Source: Paracoccus seriniphilus
GTDB taxonomy: Bacteria > Pseudomonadota > Alphaproteobacteria > Rhodobacterales > Rhodobacteraceae
DNA length: 64,000 bases
Direction of reading: 5' to 3'
NCBI RefSeq assembly: GCF_028553745.1
Contig: NZ_CP067130.1
Coordinates: 535,726 to 599,725 of the forward strand
Shown: positions 42,661 through 49,454 of the stretch, piece after piece
Layout: each line of letters opens with the position of its first letter
Position numbering within the stretch: the stretch's first letter is position 1
The notes under the pieces: model-generated
Databases searched by the model: none
Told to the model about the DNA's origin: nothing
What the model saw: the letters and a program-made list of their open reading frames with translations, nothing else
Made by a program: the position numbers and the translations under genes

Positions 42661-42969
42661 AATCCCCCCGTTTTTACGGGGGCTTGGTCGTAGAATTTAC
42701 GCGGCCATTCTCAGTTTCTGTGCGGGTGTCATCCCGCCGTTGCCCATGTTCGGGCGTTCATTGTTGTAGGACCAGAGCCATTCGGTGGCAATCTGCTGCA
42801 CCTCGTCGATGCTTTCGAAGATGTGGAGGTCCAGCCATTCGTGCCGGACCGTCCGGTTGTAGCGCTCGACATAAGCGTTCTGCTGCGGTTTCCCCGGCTG
42901 TATGTGGGCCAAGGAGATGCCCTTGTTTTCGGCCCATTCCATGAGGGTGCCGCTGATGTATTCTGGGCC
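42661..42969 (-). pseudogene. IS3-family orfB C-terminal fragment (element B), cut by IS110
   Basis: The 90 codons from 42969 to the stop at 42697 read GPEYISGTLMEWAENKGISL, AHIQPGKPQQNAYVERYNRT, then YNNERPNMGNGGMTPAQKLR. This is the end of an IS3-type integrase with the catalytic Glu region. The fragment begins exactly at the Gly codon after the expected Ser-Asp-Asn, where IS110 is inserted. It is not the continuation of the N-terminal half on the other side of IS110 (element A). The 42661-42696 tail contains a CCCCCG/CGGGGG hairpin near the element end. Confidence 0.85.
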
Positions 42970-42999
42970 GTAGCACGTCGGGAAGAAGCGCTGTTTTAA

Positions 43000-43050
43000 G
43001 GTTATGGCCACGCGCGTAGCCCCCAAATAGCGCAGCGTGTGGCCATAACC
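43000..43050 (+). repeat. Hairpin upstream of the IS110 transposase gene
   Basis: GGTTATGGCCAC (43000-43011) and GTGGCCATAACC (43039-43050) are perfect 12-bp inverted arms around a 27-base loop that is itself partly self-complementary. The same structure is in the right copy at 63381-63431. Confidence 0.75.
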
Positions 43051-43104
43051 GGTCTCAGGTCTCAACAGTGGTTTTGCAGAACCACACCGCTGAGGAGACC
43101 GGCT

Positions 43105-44361
43105 ATGCCCGCCAACCATTCTACTGCTGCGACTGTGCTTGTCGCCATCGACATTTCCAAGCACCGCCACGAGGTCTTGATCGAGGTACCGGGCAAGAAG
43201 CGCCGTCGTCGCATGACGATCATGAACACGTTGGAAGACTTCCAGCGCTTGTCCGCGAGCCTGGCCAGCTACGGCCTGCCTGTGCGGGTCGGGTTCGAGG
43301 CGACCGGCAACTATCACAGGCCACTGGCACATCATCTCGGGCAGGCCGGGTTTGACTTGAAGCTCATCCCTTCTGTCGGGCTCGCCCGGACGCGCGAGGC
43401 CCTGCACAACAGTTGGGACAAGAACGACCCGAAGGATGCCCAGGTCATCCTGCACATGCTGGAGATTGGCGCCGTGCAGTTCTTTCATGATCCGCTGGTC
43501 GTCGGGACCGCCGACATCCAGGAATTGTCAAAGACGCACGAGATCGTTTCACGCTCGAAGACCGAGCTCTGGCACCGCATCCTGACCCATTACCTGCCGC
43601 TCTATTTCCCAGAGGCCGAACGGTTTCACCGAAGCTCACGAACCGATTGGTTCCTGGCCTTCCTCGAGAAGTATCCGACACCGACGATGATCACGGCCAT
43701 GAGCCAGGAAACCTTCATCGCAGACGCTTGGCAGGTGGTGGGCAGGAAGGTCGCCAAGGAGCGCCTGCTTTCAGATATTTACGCTACGGCGGTCAACTCT
43801 GTTGGATTGCCCGTGGAACCGGATTCCGACGCCGTTCGCATGTTCCGCCTGGTCCTTTCCGAAGGTAGAAGCCTCGTCCGCCAGCGCAACGAGATCGAGG
43901 CCCGGGCGGTCGCGCTGCTCTCCGATCTGCCGGATTATCAGCTACTGACAACCATCCCCGGCATTGGTCCGATCAATGCCATGACCATCTTGGCCGAGGC
44001 CGGTGACCTACGCCGATTTCGGCATCATCGGCAGTTCCTGAAGTTCTGCGGCATGGATCTTGCCACCGTGCAGTCCGGCATGTTTCGCGGGCAGAGCCGG
44101 ATCTCGAAGTACGGCAATGCCCGGCTGCGCCGCACGCTATGGATGGCCGGCCAGACGGCGGTCCAGACAAAGACCAACAGCTTTCGGGACAAGTTCGAAC
44201 GCTACATCTCGAAAGACCGACACAACGCTCATCTGCGCCGCAAGGCCTACACCGCGATCGCGGCCAAGATGGCGCGCACCGTACACGCTGTGGTCAATCA
44301 CGGCGAACCCTATCGCCCCTTCTTCGAGGGGGTGAGCCCAGGCGGAAGGACCTCTCTCTGA
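43105..44361 (+). CDS. IS110-family transposase (left copy)
   Basis: A 418-residue DEDD/serine recombinase. The N-terminal RuvC-like domain has D in [14 protein letters not shown] in [12 protein letters not shown], and Asp residues in [10 protein letters not shown]. The C-terminal domain has the HhH-like [20 protein letters not shown] and the serine region [25 protein letters not shown] 8 bases before the ATG at 43105 decides the start; a GTG 22 codons earlier lies inside the hairpin. No damage is seen. The protein is identical to the right copy. Confidence 0.93.
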   Translation: MPANHSTAATVLVAIDISKHRHEVLIEVPGKKRRRRMTIMNTLEDFQRLSASLASYGLPVRVGFEATGNYHRPLAHHLGQAGFDLKLIPSVGLARTREALHNSWDKNDPKDAQVILHMLEIGAVQFFHDPLVVGTADIQELSKTHEIVSRSKTELWHRILTHYLPLYFPEAERFHRSSRTDWFLAFLEKYPTPTMITAMSQETFIADAWQVVGRKVAKERLLSDIYATAVNSVGLPVEPDSDAVRMFRLVLSEGRSLVRQRNEIEARAVALLSDLPDYQLLTTIPGIGPINAMTILAEAGDLRRFRHHRQFLKFCGMDLATVQSGMFRGQSRISKYGNARLRRTLWMAGQTAVQTKTNSFRDKFERYISKDRHNAHLRRKAYTAIAAKMARTVHAVVNHGEPYRPFFEGVSPGGRTSL

Positions 44362-44597
44362 CTGAGCCGTGGAGGCAGTCAATCTGACCTCGTAGATAAT
44401 GTTCGGGCCTTCTGCTTGGGATTTGGGATCTCGTATTAAGGACGGTGAGGGCCGCCAGCGCGCGTACCCTGTGTTTGCTATGGATGAGATCATTTCTTGA
44501 CGGCAGAGCCCGTCTGGGCAACCTTATCAGGGTATCCGGACAGCCGGATGCCACACGACCTGCTGACCTAAGCAGCCAGATTTTCCTGACATAGGAC
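44362..44597 (+). ncRNA. Candidate bridge-RNA-encoding region of IS110 (left copy)
   Basis: This is 236 noncoding bases between the transposase stop and the element end. In IS110-family elements a structured guide RNA is made from the longer noncoding end; in the IS1111 branch that is downstream of the gene. The region here is unchanged between the two copies and contains self-complementary stretches such as GTATCCGGACAGCCGGATGC (44533-44552, CATCCGGCTGTCCGGATAC on the other strand). The RNA itself is an inference. Confidence 0.45.
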
Positions 44598-45146
44598 GTT
44601 GTCGCTGACAATCATTCCGGGTTTGCCGCGGCGTTCGATCAGTGCCGTCAGTTCGCGCGCGACCCGGCGCCCCGAAATCGAAGTGTCCGGGATGGCGGCG
44701 AGACACTCTCGGGTCACATCGTCGACCACGTTGAGCACCCGGAAGCGCTGGCCGCTGGCGAACTGGTCGTGGACGAAATCCAATGACCAACGGGCGTTCG
44801 GTCGCGCCTCGACCAGAATGGGAGCCCGTGTCCCGACGGCCTTGCGTCGGGCCTTTCGCTTGCGCACCGTCAGCCCTTCCTCGCGGTAAAGCCGATAGAT
44901 CCGGTTGATCCCCGAGGGCTCGCCCTCGCGTCGCAGCAGGACGAAGAGCCGCCGATAGCCGAACCGCCGGCGCTCGTTGGCCAGATCCCGCAACCGACCG
45001 CGCAGAACCATGTCCGGCGCGCGCCGAGATTGATAGCGGATCATCGTTCGATCCGCGCCGACGATGTGGCAGGCCCGCTGTTCCGACAGGCCATGTTCGG
45101 CCTGAAGATACGCGACGGCTTCACGCTTCACGGCGGGCCCTACCAC
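44598..45146 (-). pseudogene. IS3-A orfB N-terminal half (left), truncated by IS110
   Basis: 183 codons of an IS3 integrase from KREAVAYLQAEHGLSEQRAC through NARWSLDFVHDQFASGQRFR to KPGMIVSDN. The reading frame then runs into IS110 and stops at 44568. The first catalytic Asp (SLDFVHD) and second (MIVSDN) are present; the Glu-containing end is absent here. The complete counterpart end is at 63462-63842. Confidence 0.88.
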
Positions 45147-45406
45147 TTTTTTGAAACCAGATCCTTCATCGCAGCCAGATCCAGCATCTGCTCGGCCAGC
45201 AGCTTCTTCAGCTTCGCATTCTCATCCTCGAGCCTCTTCAGCCGCTTCGCTTCCGATACCGTCATGCCGCCGAACTTCGCCTTCCAGTTATAGAAAGTGC
45301 CTTCTGACATGCCGTGCTTGCGGCACAGGTCCGCGCACTTCGCGCCTGCCTCGTGCTCGGCCAGGATGCCGATGATCTGTTCGTCCGTGAATCGCGTTCG
45401 CTTCAT
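45140..45406 (-). CDS. IS3-A orfA (left)
   Basis: An 88-residue helix-turn-helix protein (KRTRFTDEQIIGILAEHEAG, GMSEGTFYNWKAKFGGM) with a leucine-zipper-like C-terminal part (LKRLEDENAKLKKLLAEQML), as in IS407-type OrfA. It is intact and overlaps orfB by 7 bases, the usual site of translational frameshifting. The start is directly after GAGGACGGACA. Confidence 0.9.
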   Translation of the reverse strand: MKRTRFTDEQIIGILAEHEAGAKCADLCRKHGMSEGTFYNWKAKFGGMTVSEAKRLKRLEDENAKLKKLLAEQMLDLAAMKDLVSKKW

Positions 45407-45469
45407 TGTCCGTCCTCAAGTTGGGCCGGACTCTAATCAACGGTGGAGGAAAAATCCCATGGCAGGTCA

Positions 45470-45514
45470 GCCGCCCCTCAGGGCATCGCCAACTTTCGCG
45501 CGTTTCTCCAACTC
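45470..45514. repeat. IS256 terminal fragment
   Basis: GCCGCCCCTCAGGGCATC and the following CCAACTTTCGCGCG match, with few differences, the flank of the IS256 transposase at 58390-58432. It is a leftover end of a related IS256, interrupted by IS3-A. Confidence 0.65.
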
Positions 45515-45844
45515 CTTTGACAAACATCGATATCTTCGTGAATCCAACCTTTTCCGGAGCGGAACGATTCAAGGAGAATTCCGTGGTGTACCGCAGGATC
45601 AGGATGGGACCGTAAGTTGCCCGGATACTCAGGCCGGAGGCAACGAAATGGCCCTCAAGGATCTTGTCTTCGCTGACGTTCCCGTTGGAAAAAAACGGTA
45701 GGCAGCCTTGGTGTTCGACCAGTCCTGGAATGCCGTGGCTAGCGACTTTCCTGGCCGTTCCCCGAGAGCCTCAAGCATGGCCCCGAGCCGACTGTCACCG
45801 ACATCACACCCAGCGGTTTCCGTTTCCACCCAATTCAGCTCCAT
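45515..45844 (-). pseudogene. IS4-family (Tn5-like) transposase N-terminal relic, frameshifted
   Basis: It starts MELNWVETETAGCDVGDSRL, then GERPGKSLATAFQDWSNTKA and AYRFF. The frame shifts by one in a run of seven T (45688-45694 region) and continues in the new frame as SNGNVSEDKILEGHF and ILILRYTTEFSLNRSAPEKV, GFTKIS. The catalytic core is missing because the copy is cut at about 45515. Confidence 0.8.
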
Positions 45845-46193
45845 GCTCGCACCTCAATCATTAGATGCTACATGACGAATCATGACCAGTTGCTCTCGAG
45901 CAAGACCAAGTCTGTGGGGTGAAACAATTCGCCACAACACACTTGTGGCGAATTGCAAGCTCAACCGGGCCGTTACCAATCAGGGAACCGGCCCGCGGCA
46001 TGTCATGGCCGCACCTGAGAAGCCTGAAACATCACCGCACACGCTCAGACAGTCAGAAAATTCTTGCATCGACGGGGGCATCCAAGCAAGAAAGCCTCTT
46101 AACAGCGTAGGAAATGAGGGAGCGCGGAAAGCGGTGGCCTTTCAGGCGCGGTGCGGAAAGCTGACTGATCATCGCCCGGAGCTACCCAACTGC
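45845..46193. other. Intergenic stretch without a recognised gene
   Basis: Nothing recognisable. An open frame at 45882-46214 has no ribosome-binding site or family features. It lies between the IS4 relic and the inverted repeat that opens the glycan module. Confidence 0.5.
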
Positions 46194-46223
46194 CCTGGAA
46201 GGGTAATAACTTGACGATCCCAG
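46194..46223 (+). repeat. Inverted repeat, left arm, of the glycan module
   Basis: This 30-base arm runs CCTGGAAGGGTAATAACT then TGACGATCCCAG. It matches the complement of 52513-52544 except for two substitutions and two single-base gaps. Both arms point inward, like transposon ends. Confidence 0.75.
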
Positions 46224-46269
46224 TGGGGGCCATATACGTCCACACATGACAATGCCAGAAAATCACTTC

Positions 46270-46932
46270 CTATAAAATAATGTCAGCCTCATAGAATTCA
46301 TCCCCTTGACCATGAAAAGAGCCCAAGAAAAACCGGGATATGGCGAATCCCAGATCCTTTTTGGGGATGCTATCAGGGACCAATTCAAAATGAGCCATGG
46401 TATTAATTATACGGACCGGTTTGATAATTCGCTCTACTTGACTGTATAGCGTGCGCGCACCATAGTCATCAAATAGCACCGTAACCGGCTTTTCGATCCG
46501 CATCATCGCATACATCAGGCATGCGCTACGCATTCGCCCATCGATCAGGATAAGGTCGGGATGAAGGAAGTTTGGCTGGTCCCATATTGCAAGAGGATAG
46601 CGCTGATACTTACGCCAATCCGCTTCATGCAAAGGACGACCCCATGCACCAACCTCCCCGATATCGCTGTGGTAAACGGTCACTGGTGAGACAGGATTGC
46701 TAGCGTCGATTTCGGCCTGCAACGCCTTTGCCCATTCAAGATCACTTTCCACACTGAAAACGTGTTTGCCCAGCATTTTCGATGCAATCCGCGTCGACCC
46801 GCCCGAACCATATTCCAGAATAACTTCCGCCTTTTCGTATTCCACGTTCAGGTAAGCTACCTCATCAGGCGACATGTATGGTGCGATGGGGTCGTCGATC
46901 TTACCATAGCGGTTAAGGGAGGTGCGGGACAT
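46270..46932 (-). CDS. Class I SAM-methyltransferase-like protein of the glycan module
   Basis: A 220-residue protein with a Rossmann-type motif, VILEYGSGGSTRIASKML, followed by HVFSVESDLEWAKALQ (acidic end of strand 2). LILIDGRMRSACLMYAMM comes later. It resembles small proteins found in surface-polysaccharide loci that are annotated as SAM-dependent methyltransferases; the reaction is not established. It is the last gene of the module on the minus strand, 338 bases after the glycosyltransferases. Weak ribosome-binding site. Confidence 0.65.
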   Translation of the reverse strand: MSRTSLNRYGKIDDPIAPYMSPDEVAYLNVEYEKAEVILEYGSGGSTRIASKMLGKHVFSVESDLEWAKALQAEIDASNPVSPVTVYHSDIGEVGAWGRPLHEADWRKYQRYPLAIWDQPNFLHPDLILIDGRMRSACLMYAMMRIEKPVTVLFDDYGARTLYSQVERIIKPVRIINTMAHFELVPDSIPKKDLGFAISRFFLGSFHGQGDEFYEADIIL

Positions 46933-47270
46933 GCAGATTTTCTTTCGTCATAGACATACTCGTGGATTTAATATCAAACATAACGCAAATCCTCACAAGC
47001 ACAGCTGATCCAGTTATTCCTAGATTGATTCACGAAATGATACGCTTAGTCATTTGAAATAAAAGTCAAACCAACCCAAATTGGAGAATAAATTAACCAG
47101 TCAACTTACTTAGCCTCCTTCATCAATCGGGGAACGCTGTTTGGAATAGTGATCTCCACCCCGCCAAAATAAACCTTGAAATTCTGTATTTATACTCTTT
47201 TACAAACCATGCACATGAAGCGAATATTCAACACCAACGCTTCGAATGAAGGCTTATGAACGTACACGCC
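46933..47270. other. AT-rich intergenic region inside the glycan module
   Basis: 338 bases with clearly lower GC than the surroundings and no gene recognised. It probably carries the promoter for the methyltransferase-like gene. Confidence 0.5.
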
Positions 47271-49454
47271 CTATTGCGCATCTATTATATCCAAAATAAT
47301 TTTAGTTTGGGCCTTCTTGCAAAAAACTTCTGCCACATTCTTCACGTCGATTTCATCCCCGCCCGACAAAATCGTATTTACGGCACCATCGATAGTTTCT
47401 TCAATGACCATCGGAGGATATATGGTTTCGGCTCCGGGCCAATTCAAAATAACAGGATAAGCTCCGCTCGCCATACCTTCCGCCACGGATAGATGAAAGC
47501 TCTCATGATCACTAACCGAAAGTATCCAACCAACTTTTTGAAACCACTCATCAATAGGGCCATACCCGTCAAAGATGACACAATCTTGCCAACCACTATC
47601 TACAATGCGCTGATATTGAGCTCGGTAAAACTGCATTTCCTCGGCCTTTGCTTTAGAATGCATCCAAGGGTAGTCTTCCGGACGCTTTCCTTTTACAAAA
47701 AGCCTGTACCGCTTATCACTAAGATAAAGTTTTTCAAATATATCTAGTGCGCGATCCAAGCGCTTGGACTGAGGCACATCGCCGATCATACCCAAATGAA
47801 ACCTAGCGTTCGGGAGCTTAGGCTTGTCAAGAAGACTAGTATCTACCATATTAAAGACCATCTTGCATTTCTCTCTACATAGAGAGAATTCAGAGATCAT
47901 CAGTTCAAAATAATAGGGCGATACAAAAATGTAGTTGTCAATATTTTCATGCAAACACTGATCAAGATGACGCGTACGTAGTTCTTGGGCATGGACCCTG
48001 ACAACGAGCTTTTGTCCGGCCTTTTTGTGCCGCGAATACCATACCGCATTCCCCAGCCCCCACTCGCAGAACACAGTGTCGGCCTGATTTAAAAGACGCA
48101 GGCTCTGTTCTTGATCGTGATTATTGTGACCCCGCCATTGGTCCACCAAGAGTTCCAGATCATCACGCTGTTCGATTGCGGACATGATGAACTTTGCGAA
48201 CTTCAGGTCGTGACCGGCGATGAGAATCTTCTTCTTATCTTTAGAAAATTTCATCGCTCGACGCGCCTGACTCCGAATCTGACGGTAAGAGTAGTGCTCG
48301 GCTTCTGTGGCATTCGTCACGAGGCGCCCTTGAATAGCCGACCACATCCCGTCAGCGATACCATCAATGTCATTCTCAGTAAAATAGGCGCCGCCAACCT
48401 CTTCCATCATATCCGGCACACAACCCCGAGCCATAGTTATAGCCAGAATGGGCTTTTTTGCACCAAGGTAATCAGCCAGTTTTCCTGGATAGAATGGAGT
48501 TTCTTTCAGCCCTTGGTCACTGAAATCTGCGTCACGCAGCAGCAGGCAATCTGCTCGATCCATAACTGTGAGGCTTTCAAGATAGCTGACTGTACCTTGG
48601 AAGCGGACGATGCCTTCTAAACCATAGTCAGAGGCTGCTTGAATATAACGATCATTGGCACCATAGAACTCCAGCGTAAAGCGCCCCTTGAGCTCTGGGT
48701 GCTTCTCCAGAAGGCGTCGGGCACCCAACATGAAGGGCTCTGAAGTGCGCTTAAACTTGTAAAGCATGCCAACGTGCATAAACCTGAAGACAGAGTCCTG
48801 TTCTCTTTCTTGTCGGTTAGACTGCACCGATGAGCTTTCACGATGAAACATGCGCTCATCGAAGCAATGTGGGAGTATAAAAAACTTTTCGCTATCTACA
48901 GGAAGCGACTGACTGTTTTGTACGATCTTTTGATGATAGGGGTTGGTAACAATGATACGATCTGCCATCTGGAGCACCTCGGCTTCAGTGCGACAATCAT
49001 CCTCCAGCATTGCAAATTTATAGCTTTCGTTATACGGATTTGCCGCAATCGGATCTCCAAATGAGGCCAGCCACCGTATTTCGGGATTAGCCCTCTTTAT
49101 CGCCATCGCCGCGAGATGCGAGGCTATCTCATGAGAATGGGACAACACTACCCGATAATGGTTGCGGTCCTTTAGCCGCTGGTAGAAATCCAACACCTTT
49201 GCAACGTAGTGTGCGCGAGCCTCCGAGTTTCGGGCATCTTCTGTCGGAACCTCAATTTCATAGCGATTAAATCGGCTGCTAGCAAACCGGAACATTCCTT
49301 CATTATCCGGCTTTTCCCCCCGCTTAATCTGAAGGACGTCGTACTCATACCCCGTGTCCTTCAGGCGTTTAAACAGGTTAAATGCCGACGAGCTTTTGTA
49401 AGGAGGAAAATGCCATGAGACGAGTAAAATTTTTCGGGCGCTGGAGTGGCTCAT
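47271..49454 (-). CDS. Double GT-B glycosyltransferase
   Basis: A 727-residue protein with two GT4-like glycosyltransferase units. Unit 1 (~1-400): ILLVSWHFPPYKSSSAFNLF, FMHVGMLYKFKRTSEPFML, and FYPGKLADYLGAKKPILAIT (donor-site region). Unit 2 (~408-727): KKILIAGHDLKFAKFIMSAI, VVRVHAQELRTRHLD, RFHLGMIGDVPQSKRLDRAL, ESFHLSVAEGMASGAYPVIL. It is likely cytoplasmic and adds two sugars in a surface glycan. GAGGTAGCGCT precedes the ATG, which overlaps the upstream gene stop by ATGA. Low GC suggests transfer. Confidence 0.82.
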   Translation of the reverse strand: MSHSSARKILLVSWHFPPYKSSSAFNLFKRLKDTGYEYDVLQIKRGEKPDNEGMFRFASSRFNRYEIEVPTEDARNSEARAHYVAKVLDFYQRLKDRNHYRVVLSHSHEIASHLAAMAIKRANPEIRWLASFGDPIAANPYNESYKFAMLEDDCRTEAEVLQMADRIIVTNPYHQKIVQNSQSLPVDSEKFFILPHCFDERMFHRESSSVQSNRQEREQDSVFRFMHVGMLYKFKRTSEPFMLGARRLLEKHPELKGRFTLEFYGANDRYIQAASDYGLEGIVRFQGTVSYLESLTVMDRADCLLLRDADFSDQGLKETPFYPGKLADYLGAKKPILAITMARGCVPDMMEEVGGAYFTENDIDGIADGMWSAIQGRLVTNATEAEHYSYRQIRSQARRAMKFSKDKKKILIAGHDLKFAKFIMSAIEQRDDLELLVDQWRGHNNHDQEQSLRLLNQADTVFCEWGLGNAVWYSRHKKAGQKLVVRVHAQELRTRHLDQCLHENIDNYIFVSPYYFELMISEFSLCREKCKMVFNMVDTSLLDKPKLPNARFHLGMIGDVPQSKRLDRALDIFEKLYLSDKRYRLFVKGKRPEDYPWMHSKAKAEEMQFYRAQYQRIVDSGWQDCVIFDGYGPIDEWFQKVGWILSVSDHESFHLSVAEGMASGAYPVILNWPGAETIYPPMVIEETIDGAVNTILSGGDEIDVKNVAEVFCKKAQTKIILDIIDAQ

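Larger units (their letters stand above)
42970..44597 (+). mobile_element. IS110-family (IS1111-like) element, left copy
   Basis: 1,628 bp. Edges were set by comparing the two different flanks: CGTGCTAC next to the GGC codon of IS3-B at one end, and GTCCTATG next to GACAAC of IS3-A at the other. No target duplication is visible. A 10-bp subterminal inverted repeat, GTCRGGAARA, lies at bases 8-17 from each end (42977-42986 and complement of 44581-44590). The 135-bp left and 236-bp right noncoding parts fit the IS1111 branch, in which the longer noncoding part is downstream of the transposase gene. Confidence 0.8.
44598..45469 (-). mobile_element. IS3-family element A, left partial copy
   Basis: It starts at the inverted-repeat end TGGCAGGTCA (45460-45469; TGACCTGCCA reading into the element) and runs to the IS110 insertion at 44597. 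The 3' half of orfB and the other end are missing at this site. It is inserted into an IS256 terminal fragment on its outer side. Confidence 0.85.

Noticed and set aside
42508..42693. A separate small gene starting at 42508
   Set aside because: It is the continuation of the IS21 istA relic after the nonsense codon, followed by IS3-B end sequence.
45882..46214. A 110-codon open frame between the IS4 relic and the glycan module
   Set aside because: No ribosome-binding site, no recognisable motif, and its end runs into the inverted repeat.
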